Below are positions 32,522-44,706 of a stretch of DNA of 64,000 nucleotides, piece after piece. The stretch is from Mesotaenium endlicherianum (lineage: Eukaryota > Streptophyta > Zygnematophyceae > Zygnematales > Mesotaeniaceae). The notes beneath the pieces were generated by a model. It saw only the letters and a list, made by a program, of their open reading frames with translations, did no database searches and was not told the DNA's origin. How positions within the stretch are numbered: the first letter of the stretch is position 1; the number at the start of each line of letters is the position of its first letter. Location of the stretch: NCBI GenBank assembly GCA_009602735.1, contig WELA01009451.1, positions 41,773 through 105,772 on the forward strand, in the 5' to 3' direction. Made by a program: the position numbers and the translations under genes.

Positions 32522-35411
32522 GGTATACATTCGACTACTTTGGCACACTCTCCAAGAGGTGCATGAAGGGCATATATACTTAGTTGCTTTCTGCAACTGC
32601 AGTAGACTACTACGAAGCATTTTGATTAAAGGGAAGTCTGAACCGCCCCTATTTACGTGAAGTACTTACTTGGAGGAGAGCTTTACGTGCAGTTTGTAAG
32701 CACTTGTGTAACATACAATGGTGATTCTTTTCTTACATGTTGATGCATTAGTCTATTACCTACACACGGAACATGGAAAAGTCCACAATTGGCAGCATAT
32801 ACCTACTTTTCCCTTATTCCGATCAAAGCACATCTTTCCCCCCTTTTCTCGGACCTTTTCCTCAGAACTCGCCTTAAGGGGTTTTCAGATTTTTTATATC
32901 AGGAACTTAAGAGTGCAGACGGGTTTAGTCCTTTATTTTGTGATGGAAAAGGTGGGTCAACATTATTCATGAAAGACGCAATCTATCACAATATATGTCT
33001 CAACAGAAGTTTGAAGTTGCAGTGGGAGTGATTGCATCTGTTTCAATATTTTTCTGCTTTTAGGTCCACCTGATAGCTTCTGTTGCACTCCTACGAACAG
33101 GTTGCATAGCTACAAGTATTAGGTTTCTGGTCTGACAAGGTACTCGGTGACCTTTTTGCTGAGCAAGAACGTGCACAAGCTCATATTGTCATGATGTGGC
33201 GATTAAGCCCTTCACAGTCGCTGAAGTAAGATTTTTTCATTATTTCATGCCATAAAATGTAATTTTGACCTTAACGCGCTTTTATGTTTGCAGGTGGTTT
33301 GTCACTTCTTTTTGGGCTATTTGTTACAAATGAGCTCCTGGATGTTCAGTAGTACTTCTTATGTTGCAGCTGGGGCTCTCCAAGCATGAGACCTAAAATC
33401 TGGTCCTAGACGACCAAGCACTGGAGGGTTGTTGAGTTTTGTAGATGGACACATTGTCTCCGCAACCTTACTTCTTGCTTGGAAAACTTAAATGCCAGCT
33501 GATCACTAAATGTTGCTTGGAAATGGGCGAAGCTCTTGCCAGCGTGCTGACAATCTGTCCAAATTATCATCAGTTCTCATTGTTTCTAGGACGTAGTTCT
33601 GTGGACTTGCTCTTGACATTACCAAAGCCATTATGAAGGTTTTTGAGGATCCGCCATGTTTATATGGTTGCAATGCTTGTGTCCTTGCTGCCTTTTGCCT
33701 ATTTGGTGCCACACAGATAGAGGCGTTAGACATCAGTAATTCTTTATAATCTTATATATAGAGTAACTTTGCTCGCTTTCACATTCGTGAGAAGCCTCAT
33801 GAGTTGTCGTGCACGACTTATATGTTCTCTTGAATCTATCGCAAGTAATAGCTTCTTGTAATACCATCAATAAATTAAAAAATTTCCCAAATGCTCTCCT
33901 TAGTATGCTACGTGCATTGCGCATGTAAACTCGTTACCAGAGTTGGAGTGAGACATGTAGGCTCGGGCTCTCTTAAAAGATAGTAAATTACCAGCTAGGG
34001 GTTGCAACAATGCTGGGAAGCAACGAATTCCCTGTATTTCCGATCTGCTTTCTACTTCGGCTGAAGTTTGGTAGCTCTGGTTTGCGTAGGACTTGGTATA
34101 GCACTTCATGCAACTTAAAGCCCTAGTCTGCCTTGACATGCATTGCCCATATGTACTCAGCGTTTCTGTTGAAATAAGTAAATGATAAAAAAGCAGAAGA
34201 TGGACCTTGTTCTAGCCTCAATTATTTAAGAGTACCAGAGTTAGAGTTACAGTGTTTGCTGCTTAAGAAGCTGTTGCAGCCTTTGAAGGCAATATAAGAA
34301 AAGACCACTACTATGTAAAGCCGCCATGTTTCTCCCTGCTTTTGGGTCCCCAAGCCCTGTTATGCTTTGCATTGTAGGTAGGATACAGTGGCTGGTTTAA
34401 TTTGCTATTATTTGCTTGTAGACTGCTAATGGTGGGTTTGCCAATGGCCTTGCACGAGGTGGTATGGAAAACAAGCTTCATTGGTGCGTACTACATTCTG
34501 CAGGAGCTTCATGGTCTGAGGCGCCCAGCATGTAACATTAGTCCATGAAAAGCAGCTGCAGGTTTGGCGTTTCATGTCCACGTGCATCATGATCATGAGA
34601 CTAACAAATATAGCTGGTGGGGGCCTTGCTCTTGACACGCAATTGTCAGCACGTCATGTTGTACACTTTATGTTGTAGCTCAGTTTCGTCCGACAAATAG
34701 AAGAACCCATAGGCGATCCCACAGTAGCGGTAAGATGTGAAAGATCAGACTCGTGATTCGATTCGCACGCGCATGTTTCTTGTGTGAGCTAATTTAGTAC
34801 CTTCGACCATTAAAAACCAAAATAATATTTGGCCACATTACACAGGGACATGATTAAAGCACTTGGGGGAATCAAAAAGCTCAAACCTTGAAATCAACTT
34901 GTATTGCTAATTATTATGCATGAAAATCAAATCAACGCGTTTTTGGGGAAAATGAAAATGAAAGAACAAAGTTATGATCTCAGTCGGCATTCGTTAAATA
35001 TGAGGTTATGCACAAAGCTAGTGCTCAACCTGCCTCCCACTTCATGCAGACTGTCCCAAAACGTTCAGGCTGAGCCACCTCACCATCGACATGGCCCAGC
35101 TGCATACTGCACATACAGTAATACAAGTGGCACCTTTGGTGCACCACACGGCACCTTCTGTGCCATTCCCAAGAAGTTTAATTTCTTGGAGTCTCCAAAA
35201 CCGTGTACTCATCTCGATTTACCGCAGCAAACCTTTATCACCTTGTGAATTGGACAACCTTTTCCTTTCTTTTCAGAAAACATGCAAAGCCTGACCTGGC
35301 ATCACCTCCAATAACCTGATAAGAATAATGAAATATGCTCATGCACATTTTCCTCCCAATCACTCCAGCCTCAACGTAAAGTAGCAGGGGCAAGCTGCGA
35401 CACACTCCTCC
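32522..35411. other. Intergenic stretch without a supported gene
   Basis: AT-rich. Only short frames with no family similarity; no clear repeats beyond scattered short ones. Confidence 0.45.
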
Positions 35412-37133
35412 TCAACCATCAAAGCTTCTCCGCATCTGCTGCCCTCTCAGCTGAGCACGCCCGTCCTCCCTTCCCCTCGTCCTTCCCCTCGCAACCCTCT
35501 TTCCATCCCCAAGGGAGGGCCGCAGGGTCGGGTCTAGCTCGGGCTCGCCTGCATCGCTGGCACCTCCATCATCCATGCTCTGCCTGCAGCGCAGCCGCCT
35601 GGCGTCAGAGAACAGCTTCCAGGCCACGTCGTCGTTCACGCGACTATTCAGGTGGCGGCAGGGCCGGGACGCTGTCCCAGTTTGAATTTGGGCGTAGCTG
35701 GAGAAAGTCCGACACCCCTGCTGCTGGTGCCTCACCTTCGATGCCCTGCGGCTCAAGCTGCAGGCACACTGCACCGTCACGGCGACACCTGTCCCCAGGC
35801 TTGCCAGCCCCGCCACGGCGGCAGCCAACATGCAGGACAAGCGGAGCTTACGCAGCGCACGCAGGCGGGTGATGTCCACAATGACAGCACCCATCCTGGG
35901 GACGGCGCCGTGGCAGGACAGCACAGTCAGCGACGTGAGCTGCTCCGGCAGCGCCCCCCTCAGGTCAGGTCACCTGGCAGTCTGGTCCAGCTCCAGGTGC
36001 AGCAAGCGCAGCGCGGGTGTAAATTTGAACCAGTCCCACTGGAAGCGGGACTGGCGGGATATGCAGAGTTTGAGGTCCTTCAGGAGAGGCATGGGGACCC
36101 GGATGTCCGGCAGCTGCCAGCTGCACAGCACCAGCCGCCTCAGGCCAGGTGTCAGCACCCCGTGGCGGGCCTCATAGTCGCCCTCCGGGGGCTCGCTCAC
36201 GCTCCCAGTCACGAGCTCCAGCGACGTGAGCGTGCTCAGCCGCGCGACAGTGGCCACGCCCGTGGGCCCCAGCCCTGTGCGGCACATCTGCAGGTCCAGC
36301 GCCCGCAGGGAGCGCATCCCGCGCGCGTAGTGCAGGGCGCGGACGCGGTGGGCGGCATCCTCATGGTCGGCCTGCGCCAGCTGGCTGTCCGTCAGCTTCA
36401 GACTAGCAAAGGCCTGCAGCCTGCCCAGCCAGGCGGGCAGGCGTCGCGCCTGCGCCATGTCATGGAGGTCCAGGTGGAAGGCCCGCAGGCGGGGCAGCGC
36501 CAGCATGGAGTTGCTGAGGGGCACCGCCACAGCGGACGCGCATCTGGCCGTGGGGAAGGTCCCAGCGTGGAACTGCATGGTCAGCTCTTCCAGGCCGACC
36601 ACGTTGCGGAACTCCAGGGAAGCCAGCTGGGCGCAAGTAAGGGTCTCCTCGTCGGTGTCGGGCCACGGGACCACGTCGGCGCTCGCGGGGTTCCAGAACG
36701 ACAGCTTGAGCTACCTCACTCTGCCACTTCCCAGGTGCGACAGGAAATCGCGCAAGCCCTTCAGGTCCCGCCGCCCCTGGGCGATGCTGATCTCAAAGCT
36801 GTAGGACGTCACCAGGGGAAGCCTCTCCCCCTTGGCCAGCTCCTGCAGCAGCTTCCTCTCGGGCCTGTCGTCTGCGCCGCCCAGCCTCATGCTGACACCT
36901 GTCGTCCGCGAGAACGACCACAGCGCCCCCAGGAGGTCAGGCTTTGTCGCGCGTGTTGCAGAGGTTGCAGCGAGGAGGGACACCCGCGTGGCGCTCGCGT
37001 TCACGACGCTCCTCCACCGGTTGCAGACAGCCCTGTGGACCTGGCCCGCCTCTCTGGGGACGTCCCGGGCGCGGGAGGGGCCCTGTGCCAGCTCCTGGAT
37101 GCGGACCAGCACGTCATCTGGCAGGTCCTCCAT
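35412..37133 (-). pseudogene. F-box/LRR gene in one frame with two internal stop codons
   Basis: From ATG at 37133 the minus strand reads as a single frame of 574 codons to 35412, broken only by TAG at 36713-36711 and TGA at 35972-35970. The start is a typical F-box (MEDLPDDVLVRI ... VCNRWRSVV). Leucine-rich repeats follow on both sides of each stop: LKGLRDFLSHLG, LEELTMQFHAG, LRAFHLDLHD, LRALDLQM, LTSLELVTG, LKDLKLCI, LTSLTVLSCHGA, LRKLRLSC. Because the repeat pattern continues in register, both stops look like point mutations, not gene ends or introns. F-box/LRR proteins are substrate receptors of SCF ubiquitin ligases. The GC-rich codon use is like that of the intact genes, so inactivation is recent, or the stops are sequence errors or read through. 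Same family and strand as 10022-11344. Confidence 0.75.
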
Positions 37134-39690
37134 CTCTAGCAGGGGGCCTGCGGCCACTGCGCTTCTTCCTGTGGCTGGAGGCGTTCTCCTCTTCTCTTTC
37201 ACAGAGGAAGCGCAGCTGGCCTGCTGTCCTCCTTGCTGCTGCTGCTGCAACTGCTCCTGCTCACCTGCAGCAATTCCGTGTGAAGATAGTCAGAGCTCAG
37301 GACCAAGACTGTGAATGCTGGGAAAGTTTTTTCGTCCAGAGCAGCCTCCACCCACTGGGCACATCTCCTTTCACAATAGGCACAAGTCGAGTTGTCCTTT
37401 AGGCTTTTTCTTTGCAGTGCCCCCTCCTGGGCTGCTTCACCTGCCTTCAACACAGTGAAAGAGCTCTCCTCTTGTGAACATGTGGGCGGGAGATGAAAAG
37501 GAAAAAATGACTTTCAGTACTGCAACTGGCCGGCCTTTGAAAGGGCACATTCCATAAGGTTAGCACACTGCCATGAACAAACGCATAGACCAACTACACG
37601 AGGTTCTCAAGACTCAAGAGAATGTTTCTGCTAACAGTCTAAAGTTCGTCTTGTCGAGGAACGAACTAATACGACGTTCAAGCTGGTGCTGCCAGCCATT
37701 CTTTCTGATTCGAGCCAAAAGGTGCCGAGGAGAGAAGGTATCCTGGAAAAACCTCGAACACATGAAGTCACATCATGACTGCTTGACACCTCAGCAGCCA
37801 AGAATGGCGAAGGCTGAAGATAAGTGTGGGTTCCTGAGGGCTGAGATGTTACAGCAGAGCAGAGAAGGACCTGCAGCTTAAAAAAGTAAAAAAAAGCCTT
37901 CGTTGAGGAACAAGAGTATACCAAGCTCAGCTGACATGGACAACCTGACCTTCCAAAGTTTAGCCACGGGAAAGTCACAAACCTCATCTGTAATATGTTG
38001 TGTGCAAGAAGTGCGATTTATCCGCCAGAAACTAGATTCCGGGTTGACTGTAGACTGGGAATCATCACCACTTGCTTCACTTTGAAACGTACTTCGGAGC
38101 ACACCCCCTATCCAGGTGACTATGAAGGCATATTTCTGACTATATTCATGAGGTTTCGTTGCACCCACGCCCAGGTAGCTGCAGAAGAAGTATATGCACT
38201 AAGCAGAAGTTGGGAAGTAACTGGTAATCGCGTTATTTTATGTGAGGTAGACCTTGGTTCCTTGCAGCTATTTCCGTCAACTGTAGGCAGTCTTCTATTG
38301 ATACAAATATCTCCTTTGCCTAAAACGGAGATTAGAACGGGAGAATGAGCCGACTTCAAGCACATTATTCCGGCCGTCAGGTTTATGACTGCTAAGAGCT
38401 CCCTATCCACTGACAAGACCATTTCCACCTTGCTGCACTTCGATCAGCATCAATGCAAATGTGAAGATAAGGTTTCTAGAACAATGAGCTTTGTGAAAAC
38501 GTGGAGATAAAGGTTCTAGAACTCTGAACTCTGAGGTAACTTGGACGAGCAGTTCAACGAATAGAGCGGGAGCGCATTTCAGTGAGCTGAGAATGGATAC
38601 TTGTCACCGAGCTTGTGGCCTGTTGTGTGGGTGGGCTAGTGATGAGAAGTTGACCATTCTCTATGATGAACCGAAGTGCTTGTTCCGTAGTGGGCCCAAG
38701 TGGGCACAATTGATGGCGGACCGCAGCGGACCATAACCTTCCGGGCTGCTTGTCGTCGATTCAGGGCCATCGTCCGATGTCGACGTGCGTTTCCTGAGTT
38801 TTGTCCGACGTTTTTATCATATCTCGTCAAGTTCTGTAGATGATTTGACTAGATAGGGCATCGAGTGAGATTTGGATTTTGGATCACACGGTCAGAATGG
38901 AGACTCAACCCCTCTCGACCCTGCTCAACCCTACTCAACCCCGGCATTACCTAGTCTGAAGCAGACCCCTCGAATCGAGACTTTTTGGATGTTATTTGCT
39001 ATTTTGGATAAATACGAGTCCATTTGTTCTTAGTCATTGCGATATACATTCAAGTAGGCTTCTCACACTTCATTTTCATGGTTTGGAGGTTGCAGATTTT
39101 ATCTCCATGCCACATGGACACATGGAGGGACTTCAACATAGCGTATTTAAATATTCTCTCTACTTCGGCAAAGGAGTTGAAGGTCTGCTTCGACTCTCAT
39201 GCAACACGTCATTCTGTGCTGTTTTGAGGCAACATACTTTTCCTCTGAACATTTCAATCAGGTAAAGTGTATCTTGATTCATCCCTTCTTGGTATCACAA
39301 ATTCACGTATTAGACCTTCTCGAAATAACAAGATAAATTGTCATACTCATGCACGGCAGCACCCAAACTTGAGCATTGTTTCATGTGCGTGTTATTTTGT
39401 GTTTGGACTCATGTCATATATCACTGCCAACTTTTCACACCACAGGCTGGCATTCAAGTATGGAGCACATCATCAGAAGATTATACAAGCATGATTTAAT
39501 ATATATACCTGAATTTGAATAGCTGGCGTGTCATTTAATGTACCAACTTTGCATGTGCGCCAGCAAGGAAAGATGGTAAGAATGTGATAAAAGTTCTACA
39601 AGCCATCAATGAGTAGTGCTGCCCACTTGTGTAATTACCTTCTTTTTATTCCCAAATGGACGGCGTATGAATCCTACCATTCGTCTGATC
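37134..39690. other. Upstream region of the F-box/LRR gene and intergenic DNA
   Basis: A minus-strand frame at 37260-37453 with Cys pairs (CAYCERRC) ends at a donor-like CAG/GTGAGC and might be a leader exon of the F-box gene, but the frames do not join cleanly. The rest (37460-39690) holds no supported gene. Confidence 0.35.
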
Positions 39691-40870
39691 CTACTGTACA
39701 TCCAACAGATTTCGCTTGGCCAAATCAGCCATCACGTTCCCGTAATCTGGAGCATCAGGATGAAATTCCTTGAATGCTGGCTCCTCATCATACACCACTG
39801 ATGCAGCTCTTACCAGTATCGACGCCGTCAAGCCCCACACCTTGAAGTGCGATGTGCCCGAGTGGTAGTGGAAGAAGTGGACCCTGTACGGGATCCCAAG
39901 CCACGTCGTGTCTTCATACTCGTGATCTCTATCCTGCCAGAGCACACACACGGGCAGGATCGAGCCTTAGTGGCAGCCATACTAGGGAAGTTGTGACGTT
40001 TTTTTGCTCGCTCCGCGTTCTTCATAGTTACGACACAGGTTGTATCTGCGCAACGTCTGATGACAAGCCCCGTCTCATTCAACCATATCTTTTTGAGAGG
40101 GGGCCAGTGCAAGCAGCTCAACAAAGAGCCTACGCAAGTCTGGCACAGTACCTGCAGCGCATGCTACAGACGAGGACACACATGCTCCGGCAGAGATGGA
40201 CGAGCAGAGACGTTCGCAGATGGATGATCACGAACAGGGTCCTCCTCACTCAAAGCTCCATGTGCACAGCAGCACCAGGCGGAAAACAGACGCTCAAATA
40301 TCGCAGCTTGCCTCTCTCACAATACACACGGCCACGCTCCTTGCCACTTGACTGGCGATATGTGCGGCGTGGCGTATGGTGCTCGTGCTATGCTACACTC
40401 AGTTGCATGTAGCATGAGTCGTGCGCCCCAACGCGTCCAACACAATGCCACGCGCCTCCAAAACCACAGTGCCCCCCTTGGCTAGCGACACGTGGCATGC
40501 TACACGCTACACGCATTTGGCAGAGGCAGTGTGCTTCCAAGGGGGTGTATCATCATGTCGCGCTCATCCTCCTCCTCCTCTTCTTCCTCCTCCATCAAAA
40601 AAGTAAAACAAAGTATGGCACCGTGCCCCAAGCGGTGCATCATGTCACGCTCAGAAGTGTCAGGAAGTGGGTGGGGCACGGCGTGGTACTCCTCTCCTCA
40701 ACCGAAAAAAAAGTATGGTGCCCGTGCCTCAGGTGGTGCGTCGCGTCAGGCTAGCTCCTCAACGTCAGAACATGGTGTGGTGGTACATCCACGTCCATGT
40801 GCAGAGGAGGCATCAGAGACGGCGTGCACCCACCTGGGTGGTGCGTGCATTATGTCATGCCATGGCCCTC

Positions 40871-40945
<75 letters not shown>

Positions 40946-41014
40946 NTACAACCCATACAACCACAAAAAGGGACAAACAAAAGGAGAGAGGGAGAGGGAG
41001 AAGAAAAAGGTCGG

Positions 41015-41072
<58 letters not shown>

Positions 41073-44000
41073 CTCCAGGAACATGTGCAGGGGAGCGTCG
41101 AAGACGGCGTCCACCTCCGCCAGGTTGGGCGTGGGCTCAAAGGCGTGGCCCCGCGGCAGCAGGCCCACCACCGGCACCACCGTCAGCAGGTGCTGCACCC
41201 ACACCGCAGCAGCAACCGACAGTGAAGCTCCAGTTAGGTGGCTGCGGAGGGGAAGGGTGAAGGGGGGAGGAGGGGAGGGATAGAGGGTGGGAGAGGAGGG
41301 GTAAGGAAGGAAGTCCGGCAGAGAGTGAGGAAGAAAGGAGGGTGGGAGGGGAGAGGGTGGGAGAGGAGGGGGAAGGTGGAGATCAAAGTGCCCAGTAAAG
41401 GACAGCAGCGGAAGGGACGGAGGGAGATGATCAGGAGGGACTTGCTGCTTGTGTGGGGAACAGGAGGCTGCCGGGGCAGGTTGGCGTGGCCCCTGCAGTA
41501 GTAGGAGGAGGACATGTGGCGCCAGGAGGACAAGGAGGACGATGCTTGCCTCGGCTGGCGATTTGGACTTGAGGGGTGGAGGCTGACTTTGAAAGTTAGC
41601 TGTGCTGCCAGAGAGGACTGGCATGTGCCCAGGGCCGTGCGACAAGGGCTAAGGAAGTCCAAGGAGGAGGGTGAGTTTGTCCTATAGTTCTCTGTGCACA
41701 TGGAAGATGGACATGGATAGACATGGATCGCTCGAGGTACGGATAGTTTGCAAGATCCATAGAGGTTTTGTGCTTCTACAGGTCAGATGTTTTTTTTTGA
41801 GATAACGCCCTTCTAGTGCTTGACATTCACCCAGTCCTTCTGCAGCAGAGCTGACCTCTCATCGATTTCCAGGGCTTCATGTTGTCGCTTACGACGAGAA
41901 TGATTGCAGTCTCCCCCTCTCTCCATCCCCGCTTCCCAAAGCATAAACCAGCCCCTTTGCCTCCATACTCATTTCGGTCACATACATGGGAAGGTGCCGT
42001 AGTTGTCGTTCTCCTTCTTTATTCCATGAGTGTGATTGACTGCCTCCGCAGACAAGACAAATGGTGGGTGTGAGTCACGTACGAATGTGGGTCCCAGATT
42101 GACAGCAGTCAGCACACGAATACATATGACCATCCGTCTTCTCTTCATACTGTGCAGAAAACACGACACACACACTCACCATTAAGGTTGGGATCATATG
42201 CAGGGTTCTTCTAACAACACCAAAAAAAACCCTCAACCCACACATAGGAGACGCGAGCTTGTGTGTCGTGCAAGTGTGACACGTGCAAGCGAAGTCGCCA
42301 CACGACTCACACACGACCCACACGATCCTTCAACTCTTTACTAGCAGCCAACTGAATCCGACGGACAAGATTCAGCAGGGACAGAGCCTCTCCCCAGCAA
42401 CGGTGGATTTTCTCCCAGTGTCAGTGCTCTCAGGGACGGCAGCGAGTGCAAAGAGTTCGGTAGCTCACGCAGCCACCCAGTCAGCCTGGCAGCTCTGAAA
42501 CAATCCGTGTGGCAAAACCTTCTCCCAGAAGGCTACACATTGTCAGCGCCACCATAGCCAGCAAAGCCAGCCCAACAGCGTGCCGGCCAGCGTGCCGGCC
42601 AGCCAATTGCCAAGCCGGCTCCCGAGAAGCAAAATCTCTTCTGGCCAGGCATGCCATGAAGCTACTGAAGCCCACGAGCAAGCAAGCAGTCCAACCATAA
42701 CTCTCTGTTGTCGTCAGCGCGCATGCTGCAGAGCGGAGCAGAGAAAAGAGAGCCTTTTCTCCCACCCTGTGTGCCAAATGGGCACATCTTCAGATTGTCC
42801 TCAACAGGCCACAGCCTCTATCCCCCTTGCAGATAACTAAGCAAAATCCTCCCCCTCTTCCCCCTTCACCCTCCCCGCCTCCACCCTTCCCCTCTCAAAC
42901 CCCCCTTTCTCTCCCCACTCCTCCTTCCCCTTGCAATCTACCCCTGATTTTCCACCCAAGTCTCACGCCCCTCCGATGTGTGAACCCTCCTCAGTCCTAC
43001 ATCCAGCCTCCGAGTGACTTGTGATTTGTGCTTTCTGGAATCGTTTGATTTTTGCTGTGGAAGTAAGCCTCATGGTCTGGCACTATGTGTCACATGGCTG
43101 GGCTCCTCAAGTCCCACCAGGTCACCCTCTCCCGTGACACCTCGCCCACTCTCATTATTCACGTCCTTTGGCTCGGGGCTAGACTGTGTTCAAAAGTTCC
43201 AGTTCCAGGGGTCCGAGTGTGAAAGATACCTTGGATAGAAAGGGCTCAAGATGCGCCACCACCTTCACGTCAGAGGGCTGCAGCCCTATCTCCTCCTGCG
43301 CCTCTCTCAGGGCTGTCGACGCATCGTCCACGTCGCCCTCGTCCCTCTTGCCGCCTGGCAGGGCCACCTCACCTGCTCGCAGGACAAGCAGAACAGAACC
43401 CCTCCCAGCGACTTCTAGAAGTGGGCAACTTCCGGAATTTACGAGACTATTCGGCGGCCACCCAGAGGGCGGCAGAACAACATGTCCAATCTTAAGTGGG
43501 ACGCCTGTGGTGTGCATGAGGGTTTAGATGAGGGCTTTAGCACTCTTGCTGCACCCCTAGCTAGTCAGTCAGGTATCCCACCCTGCTTCCACACCCGGCC
43601 TGACCTGAGGCACTACACCACAGAAGGAAGACCAGGAGCTCAGAAGTTGCTGGTGAAAAGCCAGAAGGGATAATTTTATAGGGGAAGAGGGAGTGCGTCA
43701 ATGGATGTAGTAGTAGTCAGGGAACATTGCATCAGCCAAATCCTCTGCAAAGCCAGATGTACACAAGGTCTCTGTCGCTTTCATCTGCTGTGAAGCACAC
43801 TGCCTATATGCTACACCCGATGGGCAGCATTGATCATGACTAGCTCGTAAGAAAGATGGGCTTCATTTTCTGCACTGAAAACATACCACACTATATTGTG
43901 TCTCGTGAGGTGAAGTAATAATGTAAATGCCCGAGAAACAATGTATGCCCAGCTGAAGATTGATGGATGATGGCAGTGTGCATTCTAGCACCAGCACGAG

Positions 44001-44706
44001 GGTTTTGTTCCCCTCTTCCAAACCTCAAAATCTCCATACTAGGAGGAACCCCAGACTGCCAGCAGGCCGTTGAATCTAATAAAAAAGCTCTACCTGAGTG
44101 GGAGGACATCTTGCTGGCCCTCTTGGTAAGCCAGACCCTGAGGTCTCCCTTAGGACCCCTGAACAAAGGCACCAGCACTGCAGCATTCTTTATCTTCCTC
44201 TTGGTGTCCATCTTCTGAACAGATTCGGAGGTGGTAGGCATCCCCACACTGGAAGTTGGGGAGTCATCATCCTGCTCACTCTTAGCTGCTGCTGGTCGAA
44301 CCTCCGCACTTTCATCAGTCAGAAGGGTATTGTCTAAAATTGGCTTTGGTGTTTCAGAGGTGTACAGGGCTCCTAGGGCGGGATCCAATGCTTTTAGATG
44401 AGCCAATGATATCGCTTTATACTGCCTGAGGCGCTCAGAGAGGCTTCTCAATTCAGAATTTCCCCACTCTATATCCTCCATCCTGCACCTGACACGTGGC
44501 AAGCCCTGGGCAACCACAGGCCTGCGCCCAAGGGCTGCCACGGACAAACTGCTTGACCACTGGCAATTGATACGCAGGAAAGGGCGTGAGATGTCAACCT
44601 TGCTGAAACCCGTATGGTTGAACAGCTCTTGACAAGCCAGATATATTGCTCCTACACTCTGGTGCTTTGCAAGAGTAAGAGGAGCAGATAACAGCACCTT
44701 CGCCAC
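39691..44706 (-). CDS. NUDT15-like: Nudix hydrolase, NUDT15/NUDT22-like (CoA diphosphatase family)
   Basis: Four exons on the minus strand: 44094-44706, 43230-43372, 41073-41192, 39691-39933. They total 1119 bp, 372 residues. Exon 1 codes a long N-terminus with an organelle-targeting-like start, a Ser/Glu/Asp-rich linker and the entry strand AAVLVPLFRG...LRVWLTKRASKMSSHSG. Exon 2 carries the Nudix box, matching GX5EX7REUXEEXGU with GGKRDEGD and REAQEEIGL; the acidic residues bind catalytic metal. Exon 3 (HLLTVVPVVG, PTPNLAEVDAVFDAPLHMFLE) and exon 4 (VHFFHY, KVWGLTASILVRAA) match plant NUDT15/22, enzymes that split CoA or its derivatives in mitochondria. Intron 2 is about 2 kb. Intron 3 starts with a CT microsatellite three bases past the donor GT. 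Confidence 0.93.
40875..41069. repeat. Two (GA)n microsatellites in a Nudix-gene intron
   Basis: Pure GA runs at 40875-40945 (ending in one N at 40946) and 41019-41069, separated by a purine-rich spacer. On the gene's sense strand they are CT runs and the second begins right at the 5' splice site of exon 3. Confidence 0.95.

Noticed and set aside
35652-37139. 495-codon plus-strand frame
   Set aside because: Antisense shadow of the GC-rich F-box/LRR frame; sequence is Gln/Arg/His-rich with no domain.
40492-41645. Long frames through the second GA repeats
   Set aside because: Same microsatellite artefact; the true coding content here is the minus-strand Nudix exon 41073-41192.
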